A DNA stretch of 64,000 nt from Phoronis australis (lineage: Eukaryota > Phoronida > Phoronidae), in the NCBI GenBank assembly GCA_002633005.1, contig NMRA01000482.1:105361-169360 (forward strand), written 5' to 3'. Positions 49,101 through 61,966 of this stretch are shown piece by piece. Position 1 is the first letter of the stretch. Every line of letters starts with the position of its first letter. A program made the position numbers and the translations under genes. Under the pieces are notes generated by a model. The model saw only the letters and a program-made list of their open reading frames with translations, ran no database searches and had not been told where the DNA came from.

Positions 49101-52100
49101 CCAGTAAGTGTGGTTTTGGTTTAGACAGGTGAGTGGAATACTGATATAGGACAGCCAGTATGGTGCAACAATTTGCAGAGTTATGGTAATTTTTTATCTG
49201 ATCAAAAGGTGTCACTGTCCACTCTATGCACAGCAGTTAATAACTGTAATTTCAGCCAAGTGTCAGCAGAAGTCATCAGGAGGCCACCCATGAGAAATTC
49301 CTACACTAGTTACATGCTTAATTACAAAGGTAGCAATGTGAAAAAATCACTTGTCCCAACCTAGGAATCAAACTCAAATATCTCACACTAGCCAGACACT
49401 CTGACTGCAGTGCGTCCATTTATAAACAATATGGCATAAATTTTATTTGGCAAAGTTTAATAAACATAAATTCATATACAGCTGTCATCAAACAAAATGC
49501 AATGAAATTCTGAACACCTTTAGTTGTAATACAATGTGCATTTGAAAAAATCACATGATAGTATAGGCAATCAATTTTGTTTGAACTTCCACTGTATCAG
49601 ATGAGGAAGTTACAAAACAACCACAGAAATCTACCTTGATGCCTTACACCCCTTTCCAGTGGTTGGACGTCTCTGTTCAAATGCAACATTTAGTAAGTCA
49701 ATGGATTCAGTGTGCGGCACATATCTGTAACAGTAGAGTACACAGTCATAGACAGAGTAGCATTCGGGAAAACTAGGCCGTTTTAACTGACATTATTTCA
49801 GAACTTAAATGATTTCTTCCAACAGATGCAAAATCAAAACAAAACAACAGCTGCCACTAAAGTACTTTGCAGACGGGTTGTACCAGCATATTGGTTGAGT
49901 AATTTTGTAAAAAGGTTCCAAAATCTTGCGCCACCTCACCTGTCAGCTAATGCTGCCAGCACCATGCAGTCGATGCCACCAGAGAACAAAATGCCAATCC
50001 TGCTGTGGCCACAACCCTTCACAAGTACCTTTCCACCACATTCCACAAAACTGCTACAACCGTCTGACCCATCATCACACAACGGAAGATGGCTGCTCAC
50101 TCTACAGTCAGCACTGCAGATGCTCCTTTCTTCCAGTTGATCAACAGATGGCGCCACCAAAGCAGCACTGCAGTTATCTGATGAGTTACTGGTGATCTCA
50201 GCCTCATCCAGTTTCCTCTCAATGCCATTCAGATGACAAATTTGGGGAGGCTTTTCAGGATGGTTCGAATCAACAGCGCTGCGATCGTTAGATGACCTAT
50301 TTTCCTTGATATGGGTATGCAAACACTTTCCACAGACATCGGGCAGAGCTTCCACTCGCACCCTAACAGATTGCCCCAGCACAGTGATGAGCCTGGTAGA
50401 CAACTCTTGCATCCTTGCACTGGCTAAACTTTGTAACAGTTCAATGTCATTTGCAACTGTGGATCCATTCAAACTTGCATCACTCTTTTTCCCAGAGTCA
50501 TCACCACAACTTGACTCAATGTCATCACAGAGTTCCACTGGTAGCGTCCTATTAAACTCTGAAATTCCTGGCCATAAGCAATACTGGCCAAGGCTAACAG
50601 AAATGTTGTTCGCACAGAGTTCATCATTTGCTAAACTATTGCGCTCCTGACAAAGAAAGACCCTCTCATTAGATGGCCCAGAGAACTGCCATGGATATTT
50701 GGTAATAGTCATAACATCTGTACACGATGTGGTGTTGAAGTCCATGCAATACACACCAGTGGCTGGCACTTCAGACATATCCTAGAATAAATAACGTAAA
50801 GAACAGTGAAGTTCACAAATACTTGGTTCAACGGGTGTTAACAAGGTGGTTTCTAGATAACTGAGTGAATGTCAAGAGGATATCCTACCACCCTGCACGG
50901 CACTTCCCAAATGAGGCCTCCACACTCATACCCCAGCTGTCCCATGGATGTCTGGACATTGTACTGGAATATTACGGATGCCTGTCAAAGAATCTCAACT
51001 AAATACCACAGACACTGCACATTTAACTCATCTTCCACAGCTGTAGCTGAAAAGCAAGCAACTCAGCATTGGATAAATTAAAAAAAGCAATTCTCTGTAG
51101 AATGCTTAGCTGTCTGAAAAATCAAAACCGACCACGTATCTGAACAAAATTGTATCACAAAAGATTTATTACGATGAAAGAGCTTTTATATACTGAATCG
51201 TGAAAAACATACAAAATGTAATTTTGCAATTCAAACATGCTTAAGACAGTGTTGGCCAGCCCTCAAGTGAAGGTTGAAGTTGGTACTTTCAAAAAATTTG
51301 AGTCATGTATTTAAGCAGTACCAAGGATAAAAGTGCAGATTTAAGTCCATGTAATCACAACAAAAAATTTAATTCCTCATTTAGCATTCAATCACCTTTG
51401 TGTGCACAGTTGACACACGATAAATGTTCTCTTCATGTTCAACAGTAAGCCCACACTGTTTAATTGATCAGAAGTATCTTTTAATGTCTAGTTCATAGCA
51501 AAGTCATAACTTTTGTCAAATCTGGTAATATTAACTCTGGAACAAACTAAAAAGTTTTGTACAGAGACCGGGTTCTACAATTTGTCCGAAGACAAACTAA
51601 TGGGTTTTGTGCACTGGCAATTTGTTTGAAGACAAACTAACGGGCTTTGTCTTAAGTACAAAGACCGAGTTCAACGATTTGTTTGAAGACAAACTGAACA
51701 GGCTTTGTGCAGGTACTGGCAATTTGTATGAAGACAAACTAATGGGCTTCGTACAGAGAAGGGGTTCTACAATTTGTATAAAGACAAACTAACTGGCTTT
51801 GTACAGAGACCGGGCTCCAGAATTTGTCTGAAGATAAATTAACAGACATTGTACAGAAAGCCTTCCTAATAACCAACAAGTACACAACAGACAACCACCA
51901 CTAAACTGATAACTCATGGCATAGGTTTACCCACCACAGAGTTGACTTATTTGACAATGATAACTATTACCATCAGAAATTTGTTTATTTATTCAATTGT
52001 TCTTGAAAACAAACAAAAGGATTTTGAAGGCAGCAATGAATGTGTTACTAATTAAAATTCATTTGAACTCACATAAGGATGAAGCCTAACAGAAGATAGA

Positions 52101-55100
52101 GCTAGGTCACACTGGCTTGAGGTTCCGGTACCCCATAGCAAACATCGGCGACCAAAAATGTCTCGACCGAACCACAGCTTTTGGCAAGACTTCTGCAAAA
52201 TGACATGTTAGAATTATCAGTCTTTCGCTCTACATACAAGCACAAACAAAAAGTGAACAAAATGTGTTGATCATTGGATAAAGTGGTACATTTTAATCAA
52301 GTATAGATTTCCTGACAACATAACAGAAAAATATTGTCACAGGTGATGCCAATGTCAAACTCAAAACATTCTGTGAAATACCAATGAATTACAGAATAAT
52401 CTCCGATGCTGAATTCTTAACCTTTTTAACAAGTCCAGATGGTTAACCTAATTGGCATTATATATGGAAACAGTATAACTTCCATTGTCGTCTGGTAAAT
52501 TTCTGTTCCCTTGTTTTGTCCTTGCATCTACCCGACTGACTTACCTGCCAGTAAATGAATGCCCATGGCCCCTGTATGGTAGCAATCACTCGGAGCAAGC
52601 TGGGGTCATCATCGCACAATGACAAAGTTTTCAGTAGTACTGCGCCATCATTTTCAGATTTTTTGAGCTGCAAATAAATACCACAATTATTTCGTATATT
52701 TTACTCATCCAAAGTGAGAAATAAGATTTACAGAGATTACAAGGTACCTAAACTACACGGTTAACGGACTCATAAACACGGTCACGGACGCATGAACATG
52801 ACTCACATGCCTGCAAACACCGTTTACTGACTCACAAACACGGGAACGGGCTCACAAAACACGATCAATTCACCCAAATACACGGGACGTGGACTCACAT
52901 TCACGAAAAAACATGGTTAACGGACAAAATGTCGATGTCAGCTGACCCAGGAAGCCGATGAGCCCGTGACCCGTGTTAATGGCATGCTTTATCGGAGTGA
53001 ACCATGTTTGGCGGTGCGTTAACCGTCTTTCTTCGTGAATGTGAGTCCTTGTCCCGTGTATTTGGGTGAATGGATCGTGTTTTGTGATTCCGTTCCCGTG
53101 TTTGTGAGTCAGTGAACGGTGTTTGCAAGTACGTGAGTCGTATTCATGCGTCCGTGATCGTGTTTACAAGTCTGTTAACCATGTAGATTAGGTATCTTGG
53201 ATTAGCCTCAACGCAGACTCGAAGCTGCAGCCCTAGGGCCACAGGTGAAACCTGCAGTCCCTGGGTCACGGGTCAAACCTGTAACCCTAGGATCACAGGT
53301 CAAACCTGCAGCCCTATGGTCGCGTAAAAAAACAACGTAAGATAAATTACTTTTTGCAATATCCTACATGTATGTCCCGCTTTTTCATTTTGACAACTAA
53401 GCAATATGGAGATATATCTTGGAAGTTTCAATTAAATTGTGATTAGCTTGTTAGGTGATGCTAGTCTCCAATAACAAGAGCATCCCAGAGCATAGAAATG
53501 CACCTGCGACTGCAACGTAAACAATGTAGTTCTAGGAGAATTTATTAGAAATCATTAAAAATGGCCATTAGATAACACAAAATACACCAAACCAGACCGA
53601 AAACGGAAGGAGACACTGTTTCAATAATAGAAAATACAGTGGTAAATAAAACAATAAAATTATCACTAAAGTGCATAGTGCTGGTCATATCACTCCGAAA
53701 TTCGTCATCATGTCATCAGCGTCATAGGAATTACACATCTGCCAAATCTCAGTGAGATACTATAAGGGGTTTAGGAGATACAGTAGCAGGTGCTGGGAGA
53801 CCAGGCACAGATGCCAGCAAAATATCCTATATGCATTGAATAAGTTGAAAGCAATATGTGATAATATTTTCCGTATTGCACTCCTGTGAGTACTTTAACA
53901 ATGCCCTCTGACATGGAAAGCTCGAAAGGTAGGTCAATGTCGACTCGACGTCGATAGCCGGCTTGATCATCAAACTTTCCCAAGAAAATAGTTTAAAGTA
54001 ATAAAGGTGCAGCAGTATAAATAACACTCAACATGCATTCAGGTCCCATACATAACATCTGGTACAAAACTGCTACTGGGATTTTCCATAGATACGTCCA
54101 CCAGATGAAACACCTATGGGTGTTTATTCAGAAAATTATGCTGAATAAATGCCCATGCATGTTACAAATTCTGGTGTCAAGTGTCTAGATAGTGGGGCGT
54201 TTATTCGGAAAATGTTGGCAAACTATGTATTTATTAACTTAAAATTAAAAACACAGTTTTATGCAAAAATTGCTGATATTTTCATAGCAGTTGGGGCTAT
54301 GACATTCCATTTTTATACGTTTATTTGGTGTTTCTGAAACTCCTGAAAATTTTCATTTTCCGAATACATGCCCATGGGCTTATCTCAGGAAAATCCCGAT
54401 AATTATATAACACTTCTGCCTCAGTTTTATTTGCTAAATATTATATCATCTGCAACTCAATTAAGTACTGATTCCTCGGTAACGTCAACGTTAAATATTG
54501 CTGTTATTTAAATATTTTAGTCTCTTCTCAAGTAATAAATCGTTAAGTTTAGTACTGTTTTCTTTAACTAGAGCAACTCGCAATATAACGGACAAGTACA
54601 TACAATATAGGTTGTGATCCGCCATGTGAACAGTTTGGGTGAAGTATTTTACAAAATCTTCTGAACAAATCAAAGAAACTTTAAGTGTGTCGAAGCGTAT
54701 GTGGCATAGACCAAATATTCTGCATATCGACTGAATGTTTTGTGGGGTATTATATTCTGTGCCACTTGAAGTGTGTTTTGTGTATATGCACCCACATATG
54801 TAAGGGTGGGTGAATGAAAACTAACATGTTTGGATAAATTACGCACAAGTCATTCTAAGCACATACCCCAATTTTGGAAGACAAAATTAATTAATGAAAA
54901 TACTTCACAATGGTTACTCTAAATCATTCAGTAATCATCCCTACTAAAAAACATTCACATACTTTTTATGTAAGCTAGCACACTTACATTGAAGCCACCA
55001 AATATTTCTCCATTCCATAAGAGTATGTCTCCCTCTTCATTGCACATGGGTTGGGGAGTTAGGCTACCTCGAAAATGGAGGACACACCCACAAAACAGGG

Positions 55101-55900
55101 CCTGGTGTGACGAAGATAGTTTCCCCTCACAGGAACCAACGCAGTCTGGACCACGGTTGAAGAGCCTTGAATTATGTTGAACATATTCCTGGAAATGAAA
55201 AATAGAAAAGACAACATTACTGATAATGAAGTTACAGTGACATCTAGAAGCATGATTTAGCAGTTTTGGAGACCTTGCAATTGTGGGTACGTATTACCTG
55301 GAATAAAGGCATTTTAAGAACACTTAAATCGTATGCGGTGACAAATGACAGACAAAGGACAAGACAACATGCCTAGAGAATTACGGAATGGCAAACACTG
55401 AACACTCAGGTACTTCCTCTTACCAGAGTTAATGCTTTTGCTCACACCAGAATGCAAATGACCCTGGCTACGTAGGATATGCCTCAGATAATAATACGGT
55501 ACACGCTTGATCCATCCAAGTGAGTTGTCTTCTATTGCTAGTAAAACTAATTGCCTCTAAATCGATTTTCTCTTAAATGAAACCAATCAAAAGCGTAGCG
55601 AAATATGTGCTGTAACAAAGAGTAATATTTCGGGAAAACTCTACAGAATTTATCAGTTTTTGGAAGTACAAAGTGAACTGAAAAGCTGAATGCCTGGCCG
55701 CCAGACACTACTAGCGAGGTGTCCGACACCGAACTGGTACACTCGACGCATCAACTGCACAACAATGTAGCCCACCGCAGCTTACTTTTACACTACTTGA
55801 ACGTAATGTAATGAGGGTATCCTAAGAATAATTTGTTTACCAGAGTAGGTTTCCTGTCTTCGTTATAAGAGCGATAAATAACACAGCAAATCCCACACAT
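43154..55900 (-). CDS. ASNSD1: Asparagine synthetase domain-containing protein 1, complete
   Basis: Twelve exons: 55900-55841, 55188-54988, 52667-52545, 52192-52073, 50781-49940, 49724-49635, 48957-48858, 48064-47900, 46032-45965, 45100-45017, 43775-43685, 43345-43154. Together 2136 nt, 711 aa (human 643). The N-terminus is MCGICC, giving the N-terminal cysteine of the class II glutaminase fold, followed by [33 protein letters not shown] and [11 protein letters not shown]. The C-terminal half is the ATP-pyrophosphatase domain: [11 protein letters not shown] (residues 432-442), [109 protein letters not shown]. The enzymatic activity of this family is not well established. The extra length against human lies mainly in the 842-nt exon (a polar linker). 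Upstream 5' UTR exons were not found. Confidence 0.96.
46201..46421. mobile_element. MITE in ASNSD1 intron 9 to 8 interval
   Basis: GCGCGCACCCAG at the left and CTGGGTGCGCGC at the right are perfect inverted ends. Just inside, GGGGGGCTCGAATT and AATTCGAGCCCCCC also pair, but the left side has about 11 extra bases (CCTTCAAATAT) between the two blocks. No target duplication is obvious. It lies in the intron between the exons at 47900 and 46032. Confidence 0.65.
47270..47740 (+). mobile_element. Decayed Penelope-like GIY-YIG fragment
   Basis: The plus strand encodes [14 protein letters not shown], a stop, then [20 protein letters not shown], which resembles the start of the GIY-YIG endonuclease of Penelope-like elements. 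Downstream broken frames end near an ATGAACATGAACTTTTTAG-type 3' tail. It lies antisense in an ASNSD1 intron. Confidence 0.45.
49367..49425 (-). repeat. Weak tRNA-like segment
   Basis: The minus strand has GAGTTTGATTCCTAGG, similar to a B box, after TGGCTAGTGTGAG. It is in an ASNSD1 intron and too decayed for a firm call. Confidence 0.2.
51546..51860. repeat. Irregular minisatellite in ASNSD1 intron 4
   Basis: Six or more copies of a 40-60 bp unit built from ACAAACTAA-GGGCTTTGT, ACAGAGACCGGGTTC and AATTTGT-TGAAG segments. Some copies lack the middle segment. Confidence 0.85.
52740..53199. mobile_element. Foldback transposon with 5-bp target duplication
   Basis: The whole 460-bp element is a long imperfect palindrome. 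The left arm (CAAGGTACCTAAACTACACG and on through GGTTAACGGACTC, ACGGACGCATGAA, ACCCAAATACACGGGA) is matched in reverse order on the right, ending TTAGGTATCTTG. GATTA is present on both sides (52735-52739 and 53200-53204). There is no coding capacity. It lies in the ASNSD1 intron between exons 2 and 3. Confidence 0.85.
53225..53318. repeat. Short tandem repeat, about 33 bp unit
   Basis: Three copies of a unit with CAGGTCAAACCTGCAGCCCTA-type content (GGTCACGGGTCAAACCTGTAA, GATCACAGGTCAAACCTGCA and a diverged first copy). Confidence 0.75.
53545..53800. repeat. Decayed copy of the repeat family at 1-1175
   Basis: It shares AAAAATGGCCATTAGATAACAC, GACCGAAAACGGAAGGAGACA, and a terminal TTTAGGAGATACAG with the array at the left edge. 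The CTCF-like core is degraded here. Confidence 0.5.
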
Positions 55901-55970
55901 GCTTCGTTTCTATTGACATATTTTTACAGTGACATCTAGCGGTGAGCCCACCCGCAACCATAGCCCTATC

Positions 55971-56042
55971 TAGGCAATGACCATCGCCTCTGTTGGCCCG
56001 AACCAGATGGTTCGGGCCAACAGAGGCGATGGTCATTGCCTA
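55971..56042. mobile_element. 72-bp perfect palindrome with 9-bp direct repeats
   Basis: Two perfect 35-base arms (TAGGCAATGACCATCGCCTC at the outer end, TTGGCCCGAACCA at the centre) surround a 2-base loop. AGCCCTATC occurs immediately on both sides (55962-55970 and 56043-56051), as expected for a 9-bp target duplication, the size typical of Mutator-like elements. It is 71 bp upstream of the ASNSD1 start codon. Confidence 0.85.
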
Positions 56043-56878
56043 AGCCCTATCTTGCTTTCACTCGATGCTGTACGTGAACTTGGAATCTTGCTAGGCTCAA
56101 GATCGCATGTGCTGCGTGAACTTGTTGGAATACACGTATGAGGAATCTGACTGATAAGTTCACTCAAAAAATCACGTTCATCTTCATTCGATCAAAATTT
56201 GCAGTGTACTAAATCAAATTACATGCTAATAAAATAATAAAATTATAAACCAACCGTTTTTCAAGTATTAGCGATCTCATTGTTCACCAAACAATAGGCT
56301 TATTGATTCAACCCGGCCGGCATCATGATTCACGTTCCGGATACGATTTTGTGACACACGTTAAGGGAGAAAATTGGTGCCTATCGTGAAGACACTAATT
56401 AATTCTTTACACTGAACAATGAATTCATCTGATTACTTTAATTGAATATTCATTTCGAGCTCAGAATAGTCAAGTCTTGAGATAAGCAGGACTCCACTAG
56501 TCTAATTTCTCGCACAGACCCCCTCCGCGTCACCGAGTATGGAGTTGCAACATATAACCATGGCTTAGAGTTCAATGCTTGCAATAAATACGAATGGATA
56601 CTGAAGTATTATCTGGCTTCATTCACAGCAATATATGACTACGCTACATAGTAATACGATACTACAACAGATACGGCCTGTGCTTGCAAGTCAGCAGTGC
56701 TGTAGCCAGGTGTCTCATTAATTTACTCGAAACCGAACTCCTGATTTTTGCAGCATTTTCTATTCTGTTCTGCGCGTACTCAAGACACCTTGGGCCTACT
56801 ACGTCAGAGCACACTGGCTACCGTGGACTATGTAAGTTAGTTTACACTTGATGACCAGCCCAAAAGGCTAAGAGTTCG

Positions 56879-57032
56879 CAGTGGCGGATTTAGAGGGGGG
56901 CAAGAGGGCCATGCCGCCCTAAAATTCTCCCAGGATTAGGCAGTTCTGAGGGGCGAATGTCTGTCGGGCAAAATCCTGGCTAATATGCTGCCCTGCCCCC
57001 CTCCCTAACTCAAAATCCTGGATCCGCTTCTG
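56879..57032. mobile_element. CAGTGGCGG-type MITE, copy 1
   Basis: It starts CAGTGGCGGATTTAG, ends CTGGATCCGCTTCTG, and is flanked by GTTCG and GTTTG. It shares about 150 bp with the copy at 63235-63394, including TTGAGTTAG-like and CAAAATCCTGG blocks. Confidence 0.75.
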
Positions 57033-60000
57033 GTTTGAGTCTGAATTCGAAATTTCGAGAATGTTGAGTTTTTACTTGATTTTGTAGAACGAGTGGTAAT
57101 CAAGTCACAGTAATTGAGTAAGTATAAATAGTAAGTAAAATGTATATTTTACATCGGTATAGGACGGGTTAACAACAAAACAGTAACACAAGTGCTATAG
57201 TGACATATGACAAATTAATACGTGCAAAAGAGGTAGAAGTACTGCTATGTACAGAAAGTATAGCAAACACAAAACATGACTTATCAAACATCAAAAGACA
57301 CTTGTTGTATTTGATAGATGAGCGTAGACAAAGTTGGCACTCACAAGCTTGGCGTCATATATGGCGACTTAACTCAGTCATTTATAAAGGTATTGAGATC
57401 TTGGCAACAGCTTCAGGTAACGTATGTGTTCCATAAAGATACTTCCTGCTGCATGGTGAATAGAAATAAACCCATAGGATGTAGTGTCGAACCTTAGAAC
57501 GCACAGAGTGTTTTTCCCCGTACCTCATACCCCTGAGAGCAAAACACTGGAGAGGGCAAGGGACTATCTTATTCATATGCTTAAAAAGAGCCAGCACAAG
57601 ACAATGCAGCCTTTAAACAAAAAGCGGAGTGGAGTTTGATTTAGACAGTAAGATGGAGTAGGAAGACTGGTGGTCATTGAAAACAAGTTTTTGAGGCCCG
57701 ATATTGAATCTTTTCGCTTTCTGAACACCACATAAGTGCCAAACAAGAGGACGTGCAAACCTGGACTAGAAATTCACTTGGATAAACCCCATATAGACAT
57801 TTATCTTGAGTTTGGACAAACATAGAGTAGAAAATGCCAATAATAATTTCGATTTCGAGTACAAATATTAAACCCCGGAAGATACTTTCATGTAGTCAGA
57901 AAAAAATAATCTCAGCGTGGGTGATTCACACGAAGAAAATAAAGTTACACGACTCCATTGTAGCCATTCACAACTGACAATAGTTTACCCGCGACACTAT
58001 ATATTGACAGCTTATCGTTTCCTCGCATGTGGTTTATTGAGCCCATGTCGTTAATTGACGGATGTGTATCATAAGACAACTCTTACGCTAACAAGATTTG
58101 CACGCAAGAAGACGACCCGTGCACCGTTTACCCCAGAGTATTATCAAAGATTTTATAGTTACATATACACTGCGAAGTCCTCGGCACATCAACAGCGGCG
58201 CCGAAGGAGCCACACGCCGCTATTCCTGAGCTTGGCTGAACATGCTGGGTGACGGCGTAACTGCGGTCGTAACCAACACGCCTGTTTAACGCACGAGTTT
58301 CAAAGTCAAAAACAAACAAGAAGTAAGACAAAAGGTCAACATTAGTGTTTCTAAAAATTAAAAATAATTTTTATCTGTCTTTGAAATGTTAAAATTGAGG
58401 CATAAGAGGAATTGGCGAATAGCGGATTTTCTTCAGTATCAAAGCTACCGAAGCAACGAGCATGTAATTTGTGAACCATTATGACTAGACGGTTTAGTCT
58501 GCTTCAGGCTTGCTTTGGCGTCGGGATAACAAAATTCCAAACTAGCGTAGGATTTGTCTCAGTGATGAGGATGTTACTGGTTTTGGAATGATGTTTTAAA
58601 TCCACTTGAGTGACACATAAATTAGTTGCTTGCTAATGCAGTGGCATACCTAGTATAGCCATGCTCTGCCTAACTTATTTCCACCCCGCAGCTTCCAGAA
58701 TATTCTTCTATTCTTCTGCCCCCTTGCCCTGTCGATCGTCTTCTACTGGGGTGCTGCCATGCCCATCGGGCTCAGTGACCACTTTCGCCTTTTAAAGGCT
58801 GCATTGTTCCTTTAAATGTATTCGGTTATCCAGTGCACGTCGCAAATAGTAGATAACACTTTCTCAGTATCACGACGCTCTTTTACGGTAATAAACAATA
58901 TCAGAGATCTAGATCTAGATTTCTCCGTGGAATAACTGACATCGAATTCATTCTCAAATTGCGGGAGCCCTGTAAGTAAGTGACCATTGCTTTTTGCAGT
59001 TGAGTAACATGGTTTATCATCAGTAGGAAATTACATATAGCGAACAGCGATAAACTCGGTGTTCCTCCAAACTAAACACTTGGTCGCTACAAAACTGATC
59101 GTAACAGTTTCCTAACGCAGGTATGAACTGGGCAGCATTAGATTGTTTTCCACATCCCATACTCCCGAAGACAAACCGTTTGCGTTCTATATTATTTTTA
59201 TTGATATACAAAATATCATATTAGCTGTTGAAGTTTAATTAATTGTTTTATCTAATCAATGTATTGACTTAGCATTTCTAAAAAGGTATGATGTTTATTC
59301 TTTTTTATTTATTTTGAGTACATCAGCAAGACGTAAATTCAAATTTTTAAAAATTTTATTGTCAATATGAACAGCCCTTGAAATTCAAAAATAATCAATC
59401 AAATAAGAGATTCGCGACCGATCGCATTGTACCTTCCACTTCCAGTAGTCAATTGTGCTTTCCTAACATGAATATATTTCACACAAGGAGCAAACAAATT
59501 AAACATGTTGTGACAACTATCACAGGTTTCCCGAGAATATTTTTGCAACACATTGCAAAATTTAACTCATTGGCTTAGGGCGATGTTTATTTTCTTTAAT
59601 TGCTTGTACCTGTACAATACTGAAATCGATTTGCTAGCTTGAAAGTTCTTAAACATACTATGCAAAAACTGGACATTTTTCGGAAACCAGTGCCCGTGCC
59701 AAGAAGAGGTATACATATATGAAGTAGATATGTGTATACACATTTATTGTGTTGTAAATATCCCTGTCCACCTTATAGAATACTGAATGACGTCATACAT
59801 ACAGTACTTATATTTTGTGTTGCCTCATGCCAAGTTTACGCCTATGGTGTACATGATTATGTCTCCTGTTATAACATAAATTTGTGAGCATGATCCTAAA
59901 CATGCAATGTTCAAAGTCGCTCAAGATGCATTATGTACGATATTGTTTGAAAGAAGGGTTTTTACCAAAGTATACTAATGACACTTATCGCTCTTAAAAG

Positions 60001-61966
60001 TATCGCTTCCTTTTTTATTAATCCACGGTACTAGTTTTCGATAAATCATGACTGTCTGGGAATGTGGGCAGTGTCTTCGATAGATTTTGCCACGCTTTCG
60101 AACACTTGAATGGATATGCTGTAAAATTTCGACTAAAAGGCCATGACTTTCTAGTATAACCTGACATTCCCTGGGAGAGGCAGTCGCTAAAAATTTGGGT
60201 ACCCATGTTTCAACAAAATTTCACGTGATAGGATCGCTTTTTAGACCTGGGCACGTTACACGTGTTTCGGGGAGGTTAGGGTATGATTTTGACCATAAGG
60301 GGAATTTATGAATTTCACATCAGGGTGCCAAAAACGTGCTCTGCCAAAATCACTCTTTAGGTTACGTGAAAGAAGCGAAAAGAACAGGACTGTGACATCC
60401 GGGGAATTTTTATATTTATGTAATGGGTAACCATGTTCAGTATACACCGGTTTCCCAATGGAACCAAATATACAAATATATAATATAAATGTAGCAATGA
60501 GAGAGTAAGAGAGAAGAATAACTAATATACATGTACACAATGCACAAGACAACATGAAATAATAAGTAATAATAACGTAAACATTCACAGTCAATGATGA
60601 GACGTAGTAATATGAACGAAAAGAAAAACCCATTAACGGAAATCAAAATAAGAACAACGAAACAAGAACGCCTGTTGTGTATATAGATCAAATAGACACT
60701 AATTGATCTAAGACATAGGCGACATGTATGTTGCACCATAATGCGGAAATAATATGACCTCGTTATCTTCACATATTTCGATTTAGAGAAAATGAGGACC
60801 AATACATGTAGTATATGTATTCGGAAGTTCACTTTATCAAGGTACAGTTTCGAGAGGAAAGTCCACTTAGGGTCATGCTTTGAAGCTAGGGGCACTCTTT
60901 GAAAGCGTGTGATTTTGCAGTGCCTGGTGCAATGCCTTTTTTTCAAAATCCCCTGGAGAAACATTACGTTCCCAAATTTCCGGTGGCTGCAACGCGGGCG
61001 TATATTTGAGTACGTGACAGTGGCCTTGTAATACGGAACGAATGGTTACATTTTGATGTGTTCTTAAATTCGTTATTTCGCCTTTAAGGCCATGGCCTAG
61101 TTTTACTTTCCATTTACTTTGCTTTTGGTTTTATATTTATATAAAATCATGTAATGTTTTACCCAAACTTACCATTAGGTCTATGTCTGATTGTCAAAAA
61201 TATCAAAATTGTCCTTATATTCGGGACAGCTGTAACTTTTTATGTTTCCAGAAAAAGAAAATGCACCATTTCGCCTGTAAGACTATACACGTACACGTAA
61301 TACATTTATACGGGATTTTATGGCAAGGAAATTTAAATCGTGAAAAACATGCCGAGACGGTCAAAGGACGGTTATTTGATTCGTGTGGGCAGGCGACTTT
61401 GACATTCTTCTGCAGCTCTCTGTAACTAGATGCGATTTCTTGTCTTGGTCATGGCACTTCTTTAGGCCACAGAATGAACTGGCCGGCTGGTAGGTTAGAA
61501 AAAGATGAACGACCCGTCTTCATTTCTGGAAACACACATTGCATTCATAATGACCCCTGATTGTCTGCTGTACGAGTAAAAATCAAGTATGTTTTCATAT
61601 ATATAGGCACGTCACTAGCAACTGCACAGTTTTCCTTTCGCAATAACAGATTTAACTACATTACAAAAACAATAGTATAGCGACAACAATGATACCGGTA
61701 GCTTTACAGCATCTAGCTAGGTACACATTATCTAGTAACTATTAACTACCGAACGGTAATTTGTAACATTTAGCAAAACAGGGGTTTTTACTTTCAAGTT
61801 CTTCATAAGCGAATAAATTTGAGAAAAGAACGGCCTCGTGTAAAAGGAGAACATAGTTCGTACGAAAAAAAAAACATTCATGAGAAAAAATTGTATACAG
61901 TGCATGTGAGTTGGCCACGCCAGTACTGTTTGTCAGGTCTAGTTGGCTACCCTGAATAGGCTATAC

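Larger units (their letters stand above)
55901..61966. other. Interval between ASNSD1 and the mucolipin gene
   Basis: It holds the ASNSD1 promoter side, a perfect palindrome at 55971-56042, a CAGTGGCGG element at 56879-57032 and AT-rich sequence with several long but low-complexity open frames (for example 60437-60964). The 3' UTR of the mucolipin gene should start below 61967. I see no further supported exon. Confidence 0.45.

Noticed and set aside
57200-57436. 78-codon plus-strand frame
   Set aside because: No recognisable domain; also checked for the prefoldin-like upstream ORF known from vertebrate ASNSD1 transcripts, but it is on the wrong strand and does not resemble it. No such ORF was found near the ASNSD1 start.
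59020-59211. Frame with FGSMGCGKQSN suggesting a P-loop
   Set aside because: It lacks the GK[ST] ending of a Walker A motif and has no further domain.
60256-60964. Two long minus-strand frames rich in tyrosine, isoleucine and leucine
   Set aside because: Low-complexity AT-rich translation without ordered membrane segments or splice signals.
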